From the NCBI GenBank assembly GCA_039793685.1, contig JBDRAL010000051.1, forward strand, positions 1 through 64,000: a DNA stretch of 64,000 nucleotides, written 5' to 3'. Below, one piece after another: positions 25,341 to 35,331 of this stretch. The stretch is from JAAFHI01 sp039793685. Lineage in GTDB: Bacteria; Acidobacteriota; Blastocatellia; Chloracidobacteriales; Chloracidobacteriaceae. Made by a program: the position numbers and the translations under genes. Every line of letters starts with the position of its first letter. The first letter of the stretch is position 1. The notes beneath the pieces are model-generated. The model did no database searches, had not been told where the DNA came from, and worked only from the letters and a program-made list of their open reading frames with translations.

Positions 25341-28300
25341 TCAGGCTTCAGCCTGTAAAACCGCGTCCTGACAAATGTCGTTGAACCGGCAGTTGATGCA
25401 GCGCGCGCCGGGGTTGGTTTCAAAGGACGATTCTTCATAGGTCCGGACGGCCCGGATTTTCCCGGCGGCGGTCGTCACGGCGCGCAGGGCGGCGGTTTCG
25501 GTCATCTGTTCATCGGGAAAACGGAATTCACGGTTCGGGTGCAGAAAGTGAAGCGTGGCCGAAACCCGGCGAATGTTCGGAATCAGCCACCACGCGGCCA
25601 GGGCGTACGCCTGCATCTGGACGCGGTACATCGCGGCTTTTTCCGTCAGTTCGGCCTCCGGGTTGGCCGAATTTTTCAACCATAAACTGTTGGTTTTAAA
25701 GTCGATGACGTGGGCTTCGAGGCCGCGCGGCGCCTCGGTGAGGAGAATTTTGTCCATTGCGCCGAGAATCGTCGCCGCCTCGGTGCGGAGGGTAAAACCG
25801 ATTTCGCTCAACACGAACGGATGGCGGCCGGAAATTTCGTCCGGGGTGGCGGCGCGGCGGCGCTCGTCGATTTCGGTCCGAATTCGGCTGGCCAAGTAAT
25901 TTCGAACCAGCGGTTTCAAATCGAACACCACGTCATCATCTTCAATTGATGAATATTCATTGAAACCGTCGGCGGTCCCGACCCGGCGGACGTGTGTGAC
26001 CGACTCCCGCAAACATTGATCTGAGTCGTCGCCGTCGCGGAACGTGTCGCAAAACCGGTGCATCACCAGTCCCCGTACGCTCGCGGGCAGGCGCGTCCGT
26101 CCTTCGCGCGCTTCCGCGTCGTCGCCCGCGCGAAGTTCCGAATCGGAAGCCTGCAAAAATCGGGCGAAGTAGTACTGCCGGGGGCAGTTCATGAAATTGA
26201 CGAGTTGGGTGACGCTGTACCGATAATGGACGCCCGCGCCCTCCGCCACCGGCTCGACCGGTTGAAGCTGATCCTCGATGCTCCCGATGAGCGAACGAAT
26301 TTCCTTTTCGCGTTCTCGGGCTTCCTTTTGAACATTTCGGGTGAAATCCCGCCGCGAAAGCCGTTCCTCGTCGGGATTGACGCGCGTCGGCTCGGGCGGA
26401 AGGGGAAATTCGACGTCCCGGCCACGATACAGAATTGTCCATTCCCCGAAATTCAGAACTTCCTCGCCCGCCGGATTTTCCGGGGCGGGAAGAATTTTCG
26501 AAAGCCAGGCGAGGACCGTCGAGCATTCCCGGAGCGACTTGTCATTGGCTTTCAACGGCTTTGAAGCCGCCGAGAGAATCAGCCGGTCTTCGGCGCGGGT
26601 CATCCCGACGTACAACTTGCGGACGGATTCGAACACCTCGCGCAGCGCGATCCGTTTTGACACCTCTTCTTTAATTGCGGTCGAAACTGTACCGCCGCGC
26701 CAATCGGGAATGTCGAAACCGAGGCCGATGTTGCGTTCATAGACGAACTCGCTCGACCGGCGATTGCGTTCGTGTTGAAGGTCCGGCAGCAGCACAATCG
26801 GAAATTCGAGGCCCTTCGATTTGTGGACGGTCAGAATCGCCACCGCGTCGAGACCCATTTCAAGCTGCGCTTCGGCTTCGCGGGTTTCAAGCCGACGAAA
26901 TTCACGGATGTATTCGACGAAATCGCGCAACAGCCGCGTTTCGCGCCGTTCGAACGACCGGGCCTGGGCAATAAGTTTGTCGAGATTCGACAACCGCTGC
27001 GGACCATCCTCGGCGGCGGCGCAAACCGCGTCGAACTGCGTCGCCCTGACCACCCGATCAATCAGTTGCGACAACGGCAGCCGGTTCCGGACGGATAAAA
27101 GATCGAGCAGAATCGTGTTCGCCGCCGAAAGCAGTTTCGCCTGCTCGTCGTCCACGCCTTTTGGAAGTTTGAAATTGACGAGGGCGGTAAACAGCGGCGC
27201 GGGCTTCCCTTTTGCATCGCCGTTTTCGTTCCACATCCGCATCCTGAGCAGAGTTTCGTCGGAAATCCCGAATAAAGGCGACCGCAGGACCCCGGCGAGC
27301 GCGATTTCATCGGACCGGTTATCGAGGAATTCGAGCAGGGTCAGAATGTCGGCGACTTCGGGCCGGTTGTAAAACCCATAACCCGCGACGACGTAATAGG
27401 GCACATTCGCGGCGCGAAACGCCTGCTCATAGGTTTTGACGTGGGTAAACGCCGACAAAAGCAGCGCAAAATCACGGTATTCCGCCGCGCGCGGCGTGTT
27501 TTGCTCCTTCGGATTTCGCGTGTCGCGGACAATCGGCTCTTCCGACGTGACGATCTGCTTTACCCGTCGCGCCAGCCGCCGGGCCTCGATTTCGCGGAGC
27601 GAGTCGTCCGCGTCTTCTGAATCCTCGGTTTCCTCCGGCCGTTCATAAAACAGAAATTCGACGGCGGGTGCGGCCTCATCGAGCGCTTGGCGGTTGGCGA
27701 CGCCGGGTTCATGCTCGACGTACCCGGCGGAATACATCGTTTCCGGTTCGTCCCCGCTTTCCAGGCGCATCAGTCTCGCAAAAAATTCATTAAAAAAGGT
27801 TATCAGTCGCTTGTCGCTGCGAAAGTTGACGTCGAGCGCGATCCGCTCCCCGCCCTGCCGCGTCACGTCCCGAATCGCTTCCTCGAAAACTTCAACCTCC
27901 GCCCCGCGAAAGTTGTAAATCGACTGCTTCCGGTCACCCACCAGAAACAGCGTCCGGGTTTCCGCGCTCCGCGAACCGCTTTCCAGCGTCAGCGCGTCGA
28001 TGATTTCGCGCTGAAGCCGGTTCGTGTCCTGAAATTCATCTATTAAATAATGACGGTACCGCGAACCGACGCGCCGCCGGACGTCGTCCCGCTTCAAAAC
28101 CTCGCGGGTGAAAAGTTGAAGATCCTCGTAATCGAGCGCCTGGGCCGAGTGCTTGGTCTGACCGTACAGAAAATCAATCGAGTTCAATGTCTTGAACACG
28201 ATTTCCTGATACTTCGCCGAGCAGACATCGAAAAAGCCCTTCGCCAAAGCGCCGTCGGCGCCTTTTTTTTCCTTCTTGTCGCCGAAATAACTTCGGGCAC

Positions 28301-29159
28301 CCTCCACCGCTTCCTTCAACCCGCCCCGAGCATCCGGAAAAGCGTCACGGATGTCAGCAAGCGCGTCAAGAATTTCGACCGACCGCTCCGGCGCGGGCGT
28401 TTCCTCGATGACCGGACGCCACCGCTCCCACGCCTCGGTCAGCTCAAGCACTTTCGCCTGCGCCGTCGGCGACAATTTTGGCGCGCTCAGAATTTTGACG
28501 AGCCAGGACCGGGCCTCCTTCAAACGCTCGTGGTAATCCTCGACCGTCAGCGTTTTCCGTTCGGTAAGTTCGGCGGCATCCGCCATCGACACGCCCAGCC
28601 CGCGCAACTGGTTGTAAAGGTTTTCAAGCAGATCGACGAGCCGACCGCGACCGTAGGCCGCCACCAGTTGCGCGCCGCTTTCGTCACTCGAATCAATGAT
28701 CGCCGTCACCGCCGCTTCCGCCGCCGCGTTCAACATTAAAGATGACGTGTATTCATCCAGCGTCGAAAAACGCGGATCAATTCCCGCTTCAATCGGAAAT
28801 TCACGCAACAACCGCGAGCAGAACCCGTGAATGGTCGTAATCACCGCCGCGTCAAGCCGCCTTTTTCGCTCGCGCCAGAGCGGCTCCTCGGCGGTTTTGC
28901 GCGTCGCGGCGATTTTTAACGCAATCCCCTTCCGGATGCGGTCGCGCATTTCGTTCGCCGCCTTGTTCGTAAAGGTAATGGCGACAATGTTTTCGACTTC
29001 GACGTTCGGCTGCGCCAGCAGATGCAGATACCGCTCCGTCAAAACCCGCGTTTTGCCCGCGCCAGGTCCGGCGGTCGTGACCAGCGGACGGTCAAGGGTA
29101 CGAATCGCGCGAAGCTGGCTTTCGGTGAGTCCCGTTTCCGGGTCGAGATAGACACTCAT
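25341..29159 (-). CDS. UvrD/AddA-type helicase with RecB-like nuclease domain
   Basis: A 1272-residue double-strand-break repair motor and nuclease. Superfamily 1A motifs: TTAGPGAGKTRVLTERY (Walker A), LIDEFQDTNRLQ (II), VGDRKQSIYNFRGAEV (III), TVHKSKGLEFP (V) and VGMTRAEDRL (VI). The C-terminal PD-(D/E)xK nuclease shows VIDFKTNS and YRVQMQAYALA. Cys in MNCPRQYYF plus CINCRFNDIC form an AddB/AddA-like 4Fe-4S set. It corresponds to AddA (RexA) or a stand-alone RecB-like enzyme; no AddB gene is adjacent. The start ATG 29159 fits the family N-terminus. Confidence 0.9.
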   Translation of the reverse strand: MSVYLDPETGLTESQLRAIRTLDRPLVTTAGPGAGKTRVLTERYLHLLAQPNVEVENIVAITFTNKAANEMRDRIRKGIALKIAATRKTAEEPLWRERKRRLDAAVITTIHGFCSRLLREFPIEAGIDPRFSTLDEYTSSLMLNAAAEAAVTAIIDSSDESGAQLVAAYGRGRLVDLLENLYNQLRGLGVSMADAAELTERKTLTVEDYHERLKEARSWLVKILSAPKLSPTAQAKVLELTEAWERWRPVIEETPAPERSVEILDALADIRDAFPDARGGLKEAVEGARSYFGDKKEKKGADGALAKGFFDVCSAKYQEIVFKTLNSIDFLYGQTKHSAQALDYEDLQLFTREVLKRDDVRRRVGSRYRHYLIDEFQDTNRLQREIIDALTLESGSRSAETRTLFLVGDRKQSIYNFRGAEVEVFEEAIRDVTRQGGERIALDVNFRSDKRLITFFNEFFARLMRLESGDEPETMYSAGYVEHEPGVANRQALDEAAPAVEFLFYERPEETEDSEDADDSLREIEARRLARRVKQIVTSEEPIVRDTRNPKEQNTPRAAEYRDFALLLSAFTHVKTYEQAFRAANVPYYVVAGYGFYNRPEVADILTLLEFLDNRSDEIALAGVLRSPLFGISDETLLRMRMWNENGDAKGKPAPLFTALVNFKLPKGVDDEQAKLLSAANTILLDLLSVRNRLPLSQLIDRVVRATQFDAVCAAAEDGPQRLSNLDKLIAQARSFERRETRLLRDFVEYIREFRRLETREAEAQLEMGLDAVAILTVHKSKGLEFPIVLLPDLQHERNRRSSEFVYERNIGLGFDIPDWRGGTVSTAIKEEVSKRIALREVFESVRKLYVGMTRAEDRLILSAASKPLKANDKSLRECSTVLAWLSKILPAPENPAGEEVLNFGEWTILYRGRDVEFPLPPEPTRVNPDEERLSRRDFTRNVQKEAREREKEIRSLIGSIEDQLQPVEPVAEGAGVHYRYSVTQLVNFMNCPRQYYFARFLQASDSELRAGDDAEAREGRTRLPASVRGLVMHRFCDTFRDGDDSDQCLRESVTHVRRVGTADGFNEYSSIEDDDVVFDLKPLVRNYLASRIRTEIDERRRAATPDEISGRHPFVLSEIGFTLRTEAATILGAMDKILLTEAPRGLEAHVIDFKTNSLWLKNSANPEAELTEKAAMYRVQMQAYALAAWWLIPNIRRVSATLHFLHPNREFRFPDEQMTETAALRAVTTAAGKIRAVRTYEESSFETNPGARCINCRFNDICQDAVLQAEA

Positions 29160-29291
29160 TTCGTACGTTTTAGGACGTTTGTCTTGTTTCCGATTCGGCG
29201 TTTGTGCGAATTTTAACCTTAGTGCTTCGCGTCAACCGACACAAATACCACCGGCGGTCCGTCCGAGAAACGGGCCAATCATAAGACACCC

Positions 29292-30263
29292 ATGCGTCAT
29301 TCCGTCATCATCGAAGCCTTCGGTGAACCCGAAGTCATGCACCTGACCGAAGAACCCGGCCTGCCGCTGGCCGAATCGTCCGTCCGGGTCGAATTGAAAG
29401 CCGTCGGCATCAACCGGGCCGACGTTTTGCAGCGCATCGGCGCGTACCACGGGATGAAACCGCCCGTCCGCCCCGGCCTCGAAGGCGCGGGTATTGTGAC
29501 CGAGTCAAATTCCGCCGAATATCCCGTCGGGAGCAACGTCCTGATTTTCGCCAACCGGACCGGTCTCTACACCACCGAAACCGTCGCCCACGAAAAGGAA
29601 ATCTGCCCGATTCCGTCGGGTGTGACTTTTGAACAGGCCGCCGCGCTCCCGGTCAACTGGATTACCGCGTGGTACTGCCTCGTCCGGCTCATCCGGCTCG
29701 ATGAAAACGACCTCGTTCTGATTCCGGCGGCGGCGAGCGGCGTCGGGACGGCGGCGGTCCAGATCGCCCGCGACCGGGGCGCGAAAATCATCGCCGCCGC
29801 GAGCAGCGCCGAAAAACTCGAACTCGCCCGCAAACTCGGCGCGACCTACACCGTCAACTACAAGGAAATCAATCTGGTGGAAGCCGTCCGCGACATCACC
29901 GACGGCAAGGGCGTTTCGGCGTTTCTCGACACCGTCGGCGGCCAGACCTTCGCCGACGGACTGAAATCCCTCGGGGCCTTCGGACGCGTGGCCGCGCTCG
30001 CAAACGTCACGCTCGAAAATTCGCTCATCAATACCCGCGACTTTTACCCCAAGAACGCCGAAATCCACGGTTTTCAAATGGGACAGTTGATGGCGTCGGG
30101 CCGCTACCACCCCGGCGCGGACATGCGCGAGATTCTGGCGAAGGTCGCCGACGGGACGTTTTCCCCCGTCATCGCCAAAAAATTCGCCCTCAAGGACGCC
30201 CCCGCCGCCCATCGCTTCCTCGAAGATCGCGGCGCGGAGGGGAAAGTTCTTCTCATTCCTTGA
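29292..30263 (+). CDS. NAD(P)H:quinone oxidoreductase, PIG3-like MDR
   Basis: 323 residues of the medium-chain dehydrogenase/reductase fold without the structural zinc loop. MRHSVIIEAFGEPEVMHL, GINRADVLQRIGAYHG, RPGLEGAGIV and AAASGVGTAAVQIARDRGA (NADPH-binding) are quinone-reductase features. It is divergent from the helicase-nuclease (132-base gap). Substrate unknown; quinones are the usual assay substrate. Confidence 0.87.
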   Translation: MRHSVIIEAFGEPEVMHLTEEPGLPLAESSVRVELKAVGINRADVLQRIGAYHGMKPPVRPGLEGAGIVTESNSAEYPVGSNVLIFANRTGLYTTETVAHEKEICPIPSGVTFEQAAALPVNWITAWYCLVRLIRLDENDLVLIPAAASGVGTAAVQIARDRGAKIIAAASSAEKLELARKLGATYTVNYKEINLVEAVRDITDGKGVSAFLDTVGGQTFADGLKSLGAFGRVAALANVTLENSLINTRDFYPKNAEIHGFQMGQLMASGRYHPGADMREILAKVADGTFSPVIAKKFALKDAPAAHRFLEDRGAEGKVLLIP

Positions 30264-30280
30264 GTCGGGGGAAGAAAACC

Positions 30281-30679
30281 ATGCCGACCTTTGAAACCGA
30301 TGGTTGGGAACTCGATAACGCCGAAGAAAAAAATCTGACCTACCCCGATCAATTTGAAATTCCCTCACTCGAAGAGAGGCGATCGGTAAAAGTGGGCCAG
30401 AAGGTCAAACTCCTTTTTTTATTTCAACTTGAGGAAGACGGGCGTCCAGTTATCCAGTGTGAACGGATGTGGGTTCGCCTGGTTCGGGTTTCGGGTGAAC
30501 GGTATGAGGGAAAACTTTTGAACAAACCCTACACAAGCAAGCTGTTACGGGTTGGAAACGTCATCACTTTTGGCCCGGAACATATCGCCACGGTTCTCAT
30601 CCCAAAAACTGACCCTCGACACCCGGATTACAAAAAGAACGGGTTGATGACCTTATTGAGGAATATTCTGGGGAAATAG
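30281..30679 (+). CDS. DUF2314 domain protein
   Basis: 132 residues starting at the ATG 30281, 17 bases after the quinone reductase stop. VKLLFLFQLEEDGRPVIQCERMWVRLV, then FEGxL-like KLLNKPYTSKLLRVGNVITFGPEHI, match DUF2314, a small domain often found with immunity or regulatory proteins. The C-terminal ~25 residues are basic. The domain's biochemical function is not established. Confidence 0.7.
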   Translation: MPTFETDGWELDNAEEKNLTYPDQFEIPSLEERRSVKVGQKVKLLFLFQLEEDGRPVIQCERMWVRLVRVSGERYEGKLLNKPYTSKLLRVGNVITFGPEHIATVLIPKTDPRHPDYKKNGLMTLLRNILGK

Positions 30680-30744
30680 CCCAATCCCACGGAATCCACG
30701 AACTACACATTCCTTCTTTTTCTAAGCGTGCTATTCGTGGGCTA
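30677..30744. repeat. Degenerate inverted element between convergent stops
   Basis: TAGCCC at 30677 is the stop of the DUF2314 gene and its inverted copy GGGCTA at 30739-30744 is the stop of the convergent VanW fusion. CCACGAACTA and its inverted partner TATTCGTGG lie between. Arms are imperfect. It resembles the flush stop-to-stop elements found elsewhere in the window. Confidence 0.5.
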
Positions 30745-32463
30745 TATGAACACGCAATCCGGTTTGAGAACTCCCCCGATTGCCGCCCTCAATCCCTCGA
30801 CATCGCCGATTTCAACCTGAACCACGCCTTTAATCCCCTGCAACCCGCAGGCGGTCGAGGCGATGACCGGGACACCCCCCGAAACCGCTTCCAGCAATTT
30901 TCTGGGATCGTTTTCGATGTAGGCGGGTAACACCACCGCCGAAATGTCTTTCAGCCAGTTTTCAGAAAAGGGCCGCCGTTCCACCGCAAAACCATCCCAA
31001 AAATCCGGGCCTTCCAGTTCGTTTCCAGGCAGAACAATCGTCACGTTCATTCCCCGCAACGCTTCACGAAGTTCAAACGCGCCTTTTCGCCCGAGCGTTG
31101 AGGCCGGGAAAGCTACTTTTCCTCCCGAAACCCTTTTCCGTGGGTTTTCTTGAGGTTCTTGGACTTTTCTCGGAAGCATTATCGCCTTTTCGGGGAAAAA
31201 CGCGGCGATATCGGGGTTTGCGGTGAAAATGCGCCGTGCCCCGCGCAGGGCTTCGCGTTCAAGTTCTACCAGATGCTCCGGCGCTCGAAAATCGCCGAGG
31301 GTTTTCGATTCGGGATGCCGTGAAAGCGCCAGGTCCAGTCGTTCGTGGATGCCCCACATCGGCGGGGCCGACATGAAAACGTCGAAGACCCGGCCGCCAA
31401 GATCTCCGTTTTCGAAAAGAAACGGGAGAATTCCCTGGATTACGACCAGTTCCGTCACGTCCGGGGTCAATTTTTTTGAAAACTGCCTTGCAAGTTTTCG
31501 CTGCGTTTCGATTGCAAACGCCGCTCGCGAAACGCCCCGGAAAACCGAAATCCGTCGGACAATCTCCGGAAACCATTCCGATGGTTGAAGTTGATAAATT
31601 TCCGCCGTTGGGTTCGATTGGAGAATTTCTTCGAATTCGGGCGAGCGGCGGTCCAAAAGAATGACCGAGCGTCCCGGATTCTCCCTTTCCACGACCGGTT
31701 TGCGACTTCGGAAGCAGGCGGCAACGCCGCAGGTTTCACACCGATTGGGACCGTTCACCGTCGCCCCGAATTTCGGAATTTCACCGGAAACCCTTTCGAG
31801 TAGGCCTTTTACTGGTACTTTTCCAAAAAAGCGTACGATCAGGTTTTCCGAGTCCAGTTTTACCTCGATTCGGAAAGCTCGCTCCGATCGAAACCGCAAA
31901 TCGACGTAATTCCAGAACACCGTGGCATCACGCCCCAATTCCGCCAGCGACCCCGGAACGATCCGGGAATGGGCATGCCGTTCCAGGATTTCAAAACCGG
32001 CTTTCAGCGCCGCGTCATACAGGGCATTTGAAAGCTGGCACAGCCCGCCGCCAACCGAGGGGATGAGACACCCTTCCCGAAGTTCGCGCCCCTCGACGTA
32101 TCCCTTTCGTTTTGAAGCCTTTCCAAGCTGCGCCCAGAAACTGAAAATCTTGCCGGACGGAACTTCCACCCCGTTCAACCGCTTCGCCGCCACGCGCAAA
32201 TTCTCGATTTTTCCCGCGGTAAGCGGAAACTCAGCCGAATTTCCATCAGACCAAAGCCGGGAAACCGATTCGGCGACCAGTTCGCCCCGAATACGTTCAT
32301 TCCTGAGTGGGTGAGTCTCATTCTCGGGGTCGAAAAGATTTCGGACACCACGTTCGGCCTGAAGAATTGACGCCTTGAACCGGAAAACGATGTTCGAGAA
32401 AACGGAAGGGAGTCGCCGTTCCCCCTTTTCCTCGAATTCCGAAGGATTCGAACTGATCAACAT
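30742..32463 (-). CDS. VanW-domain/glycosyltransferase-like fusion protein
   Basis: 573 residues. The N-terminal ~60-240 is a VanW-type domain (VPSGKIFSFWAQLGKASKRKGY, SVGGGLCQLSNALYDAALKAG, ILERHAHSRI). A short Cys cluster, NRCETCGVAACFRS, follows at ~245-255. The C-terminal half resembles a GT-B glycosyltransferase: LPAYIENDPRKLLEAVSGGVPVIAS is the donor-binding region, and MWGIHERLDLALSRHPES precedes it. VanW-like domains are usually cell-envelope proteins of unknown role. The ATG at 32463 is the only good start. The cluster of Cys residues between the domains is unusual. Confidence 0.75.
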   Translation of the reverse strand: MLISSNPSEFEEKGERRLPSVFSNIVFRFKASILQAERGVRNLFDPENETHPLRNERIRGELVAESVSRLWSDGNSAEFPLTAGKIENLRVAAKRLNGVEVPSGKIFSFWAQLGKASKRKGYVEGRELREGCLIPSVGGGLCQLSNALYDAALKAGFEILERHAHSRIVPGSLAELGRDATVFWNYVDLRFRSERAFRIEVKLDSENLIVRFFGKVPVKGLLERVSGEIPKFGATVNGPNRCETCGVAACFRSRKPVVERENPGRSVILLDRRSPEFEEILQSNPTAEIYQLQPSEWFPEIVRRISVFRGVSRAAFAIETQRKLARQFSKKLTPDVTELVVIQGILPFLFENGDLGGRVFDVFMSAPPMWGIHERLDLALSRHPESKTLGDFRAPEHLVELEREALRGARRIFTANPDIAAFFPEKAIMLPRKVQEPQENPRKRVSGGKVAFPASTLGRKGAFELREALRGMNVTIVLPGNELEGPDFWDGFAVERRPFSENWLKDISAVVLPAYIENDPRKLLEAVSGGVPVIASTACGLQGIKGVVQVEIGDVEGLRAAIGGVLKPDCVFI

Positions 32464-32921
32464 GGGCTTTCTCCGTAAGCTCGTGGAAATTCCGCGAGCC
32501 TACGAATCGAAACCCGATGCCGACAGGGGACAATCCCCGCTTGGCAAACCGGAAAACCACCACGGAAAGCCGGGAAAAAATCAGGAACGCGCCGTGGATA
32601 GTACGGAAATTGCGGGAAACCCTTCTCGCCTCGGGGGTTGGGCGTTACTCACCTGAACCGCTTTTCAAAAACCCGGACCGGGCGAAATCCGACCGCCAAA
32701 CCCTTTATTTTCTTTAGGCTTACCGGATTTGCGTTTTCTCGGCCTGGGCGGTGGGCTTCTCCAACTTCGTTTTTTTTCTTCGATAACCCCCACCCCCTTT
32801 CAAAACTGTAACCGACTTTTTTGAAAATCTGTTCTCCAATAGCAATGTGAATCGCGCCTGAAGCACCGACGGGGCCGATCGAACTTGCCCAAACCCGTAA
32901 CGGGTCACAGTGGAGGAACAG
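32464..32921. other. Intergenic gap without convincing gene
   Basis: About 460 bases between the divergent VanW fusion and the repeat-protein gene. Open frames here have no start with a Shine-Dalgarno and no conserved sequence. It must hold both promoters. A small ACCCGTAACGGGT dyad (~32891-32903) lies just upstream of the 32922 start. Confidence 0.5.
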
Positions 32922-33776
32922 ATGAAATTTTTGAATGTTCGCCTGCTTCGCACGTTCGGCCTGCCGGTTCTGACCGCCGGGACCTTCATTTTCGGCCTTT
33001 CACTCGTCCCGACGGCCGCCCAGACCACCCCGCCGCCGCAAATTACCCGCGGAGAACTCACCAACTTCGACGAATTTCTCGACCGCCATCCGATTCTGGA
33101 CGGCGAACTCCGCCGCAACCCGAGTCTGGCCGACGATCCGAACTACCTCGCCCAACATCCTGAACTGAACGAGTTCCTGTCGCACCACCCTGGCGTCAAG
33201 GGCCAGCTTGCCGCCGAGCCGGGCTACTTCATGCGTCGGGAAGAACGATTTCAGGGCCGCGAGCCGGTAACTTCCGGCGAATTGCGCGGTTTCGACAACT
33301 TCCTCGACCGCCACAGCGTCCTCGACGCCGAAGTCCGGCGAAATCCCTCGCTTCTCCATAATCCGAACTATCTTTCCAGCCACCCCGAACTTGCTCAGTA
33401 CCTGCGGGAACACCCCGGCATTGACGGCGAACTCGAATCCCATCCCCGCTATTTCATGCACCGGGAAATGGGTTTTCAGGCCGCCAAGGGGATTACCGGC
33501 GGCGAAGTCCGCAGCTTCGACAATTTCCTCGATCAACATCCCGACGTGGAACGCGACCTCAACCGGAATCCCCGGCTGATCAACAATCCCAAATACATCG
33601 AAAACCACCCCGAACTTCATTCCTACCTGAACAGCCATCCCAACGTGGACGGCGCGATTCAATCCCGCCCCGGACGATTCATGGCCCGCGAAAGACGGCA
33701 TGAACGTCACGAAAATGAAGGTCCAAAGGCCGCGCCGGTCCGAACCACGAATCACGGACCCCGTGGTCGATCCTGA
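32922..33776 (+). CDS. Secreted triple-repeat protein
   Basis: 284 residues. A GGAGG box at 32912-32916 supports the ATG at 32922. Residues 1-33 form a signal peptide (ending TAAQ). Three tandem repeats of ~74-75 residues follow, at about 41-113, 117-188 and 191-259. Each has GEL/GEV-xxFDxFLDxHPxLD-xELRxNPSL-xxNPxYLxxHPEL-xxYLxxHPG-xxxxPxxFM. The pattern is rich in His-Pro turns. A basic C-terminal tail ends the protein. Such proteins recur in Acidobacteriota, but no function is known to me; surface or periplasmic scaffold is a guess. Confidence 0.8.
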   Translation: MKFLNVRLLRTFGLPVLTAGTFIFGLSLVPTAAQTTPPPQITRGELTNFDEFLDRHPILDGELRRNPSLADDPNYLAQHPELNEFLSHHPGVKGQLAAEPGYFMRREERFQGREPVTSGELRGFDNFLDRHSVLDAEVRRNPSLLHNPNYLSSHPELAQYLREHPGIDGELESHPRYFMHREMGFQAAKGITGGEVRSFDNFLDQHPDVERDLNRNPRLINNPKYIENHPELHSYLNSHPNVDGAIQSRPGRFMARERRHERHENEGPKAAPVRTTNHGPRGRS

Positions 33777-33791
33777 ATCCGCATCACCCGT

Positions 33792-33820
33792 CGCCGGAAG
33801 AGCAAATCGCTCTTCCGGCG
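33792..33820 (+). terminator. Strong stem-loop after repeat-protein gene
   Basis: A perfect 12-bp stem, CGCCGGAAGAGC paired with GCTCTTCCGGCG around a 5-base loop, lies 16 bases after the stop. The tract after it (ATAACGCTTTTATT) is only partly T-rich, so termination efficiency is uncertain. Confidence 0.65.
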
Positions 33821-33867
33821 ATAACGCTTTTATTCACAATGATTTCAAGAACCAGGAAATTCACCCG

Positions 33868-35331
33868 ATGAACGTTCTCGAAATTCTCGGATCGGTAATC
33901 GAAGGCAAATACCGGATTGAATCCCCTATCGGTTCAGGGGGATTCGGGACGGTTTTTCGAGCGCGTCACCTTGGCCTCGGCCACCCGGTCGCCGTCAAAC
34001 TGCTGACCCAGACGGCCGGCCCGCCGTCGGATGAAGAACTCGCCAAATTCCGGCAGGAAGCCGCTTCCGCCTTTCGGCTCAAACATCCGAACGCGGTCAC
34101 GGTTTACGATTTCGGCATTACCAGTGATGGCCTCGCCTATCTCGTCATGGAATTGCTCGAAGGAAAACCCCTGTCGAAAGAACTTCAAACCGCCGGGAAA
34201 ATGTCTCCCCGCCGGTGCGGTGAAATTCTCGTTCCGGTCTGCGAAGTTCTCGCCGAAGCCCACGCCGAGGGCATCATCCATCGTGACATCAAGCCTGAAA
34301 ACATCTTCCTGAACGCCACCAAGCTCGGCGAACAGGTCAAGGTCGTGGATTTCGGCATTGCCAAGCTGACCGACCACACCCTTTCGTTTGGAAAGGAAGT
34401 CACCACGGCGCTGGTGGGAACCCCCGCCTTCATGTCGCCAGAACGCCTGCAAAATCAGCCCTATGACGGACGCGCCGATGTGTACAGCGTGGGCGTCACC
34501 CTGTTTCAAATGCTGGCGGGCCGGGTTCCCTTCAAGGCGACCGATCCGAACAACATCGCCGCCATTCTTCTAATGCACGTCAACACGCCGCCGCCGAATT
34601 TTCAGGAACTTGGCGTTGAAGTTCCCCCCGAAATGGAAGCGCTGGTGCGTCTCGCGCTCGAAAAAAATCCGGCGCAGCGTCCCGGCGCGGCGGAATTCGG
34701 GGAAAGACTTCGCGAAATCACGGGCGTCGGGATTTCAGGATTCAACCGGACGGTGACGGGTACGCCGGTCGCCACCTCGCGTCCGACGCCCGGCGGTGTT
34801 CCGGCGCTCACCCAGCCACAATCAACTACCGGTACAAACCCTTTCTTTTCTTCAACTTCGGCCATCGGAAGCATTCAACCCGACCGACCAACCCCGACCG
34901 ACCAGCCGACGCTCAAGGAACGGACCGACGAAACCAAAGCCTTTGAAACCCGTTCGATGAGCAACGAACAGTCCCCCGTTCCCGCAAAATCGTCCAGCGG
35001 CAGACTGGCGGCGGTCGCGGCCACGACCCTTGGCGGATTTGTACTGGTCAGCGGCGGGTTGTGGGCGGGAAAGACCTTTTTTGCCGAAAAGCCCCCCGCG
35101 CCACCGGTTTCCGCTCCCGCTTCGGTTGCGCCTCCACCGGCGGCTGAAACGAAAAAAGCGCCTCCGCCGGAAAACGGAGAGACGCCCCGAAAATCCGAAA
35201 ATGTCGCGCGAAACCGCGCCAAACTCGTCAAAAGTGAAAAACCAAACCCCGCGAAGGAAAAGGATTCCGGTGCGAAACCGCCGCCTGGCGTCCCCGCCGA
35301 TCTCTGGCACGGGAAAAAACCGAACCAATAA
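33868..35331 (+). CDS. Membrane-anchored Ser/Thr protein kinase
   Basis: 487 residues. The kinase domain (residues ~13-285) has GSGGFGTVFRA, VAVKLL, HRDIKPENIFL, DFGIAKL and TPAFMSPERL, all Hanks signatures. A Pro/Thr-rich linker leads to one membrane segment at ~380-402, and an extracytoplasmic Pro/Ala-rich, Lys-rich tail follows, without PASTA repeats. ATG 33868 with AGGAAA upstream. It follows the repeat-protein gene by 90 bases. The TAA stop is flush with an inverted-repeat element. Confidence 0.92.
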   Translation: MNVLEILGSVIEGKYRIESPIGSGGFGTVFRARHLGLGHPVAVKLLTQTAGPPSDEELAKFRQEAASAFRLKHPNAVTVYDFGITSDGLAYLVMELLEGKPLSKELQTAGKMSPRRCGEILVPVCEVLAEAHAEGIIHRDIKPENIFLNATKLGEQVKVVDFGIAKLTDHTLSFGKEVTTALVGTPAFMSPERLQNQPYDGRADVYSVGVTLFQMLAGRVPFKATDPNNIAAILLMHVNTPPPNFQELGVEVPPEMEALVRLALEKNPAQRPGAAEFGERLREITGVGISGFNRTVTGTPVATSRPTPGGVPALTQPQSTTGTNPFFSSTSAIGSIQPDRPTPTDQPTLKERTDETKAFETRSMSNEQSPVPAKSSSGRLAAVAATTLGGFVLVSGGLWAGKTFFAEKPPAPPVSAPASVAPPPAAETKKAPPPENGETPRKSENVARNRAKLVKSEKPNPAKEKDSGAKPPPGVPADLWHGKKPNQ

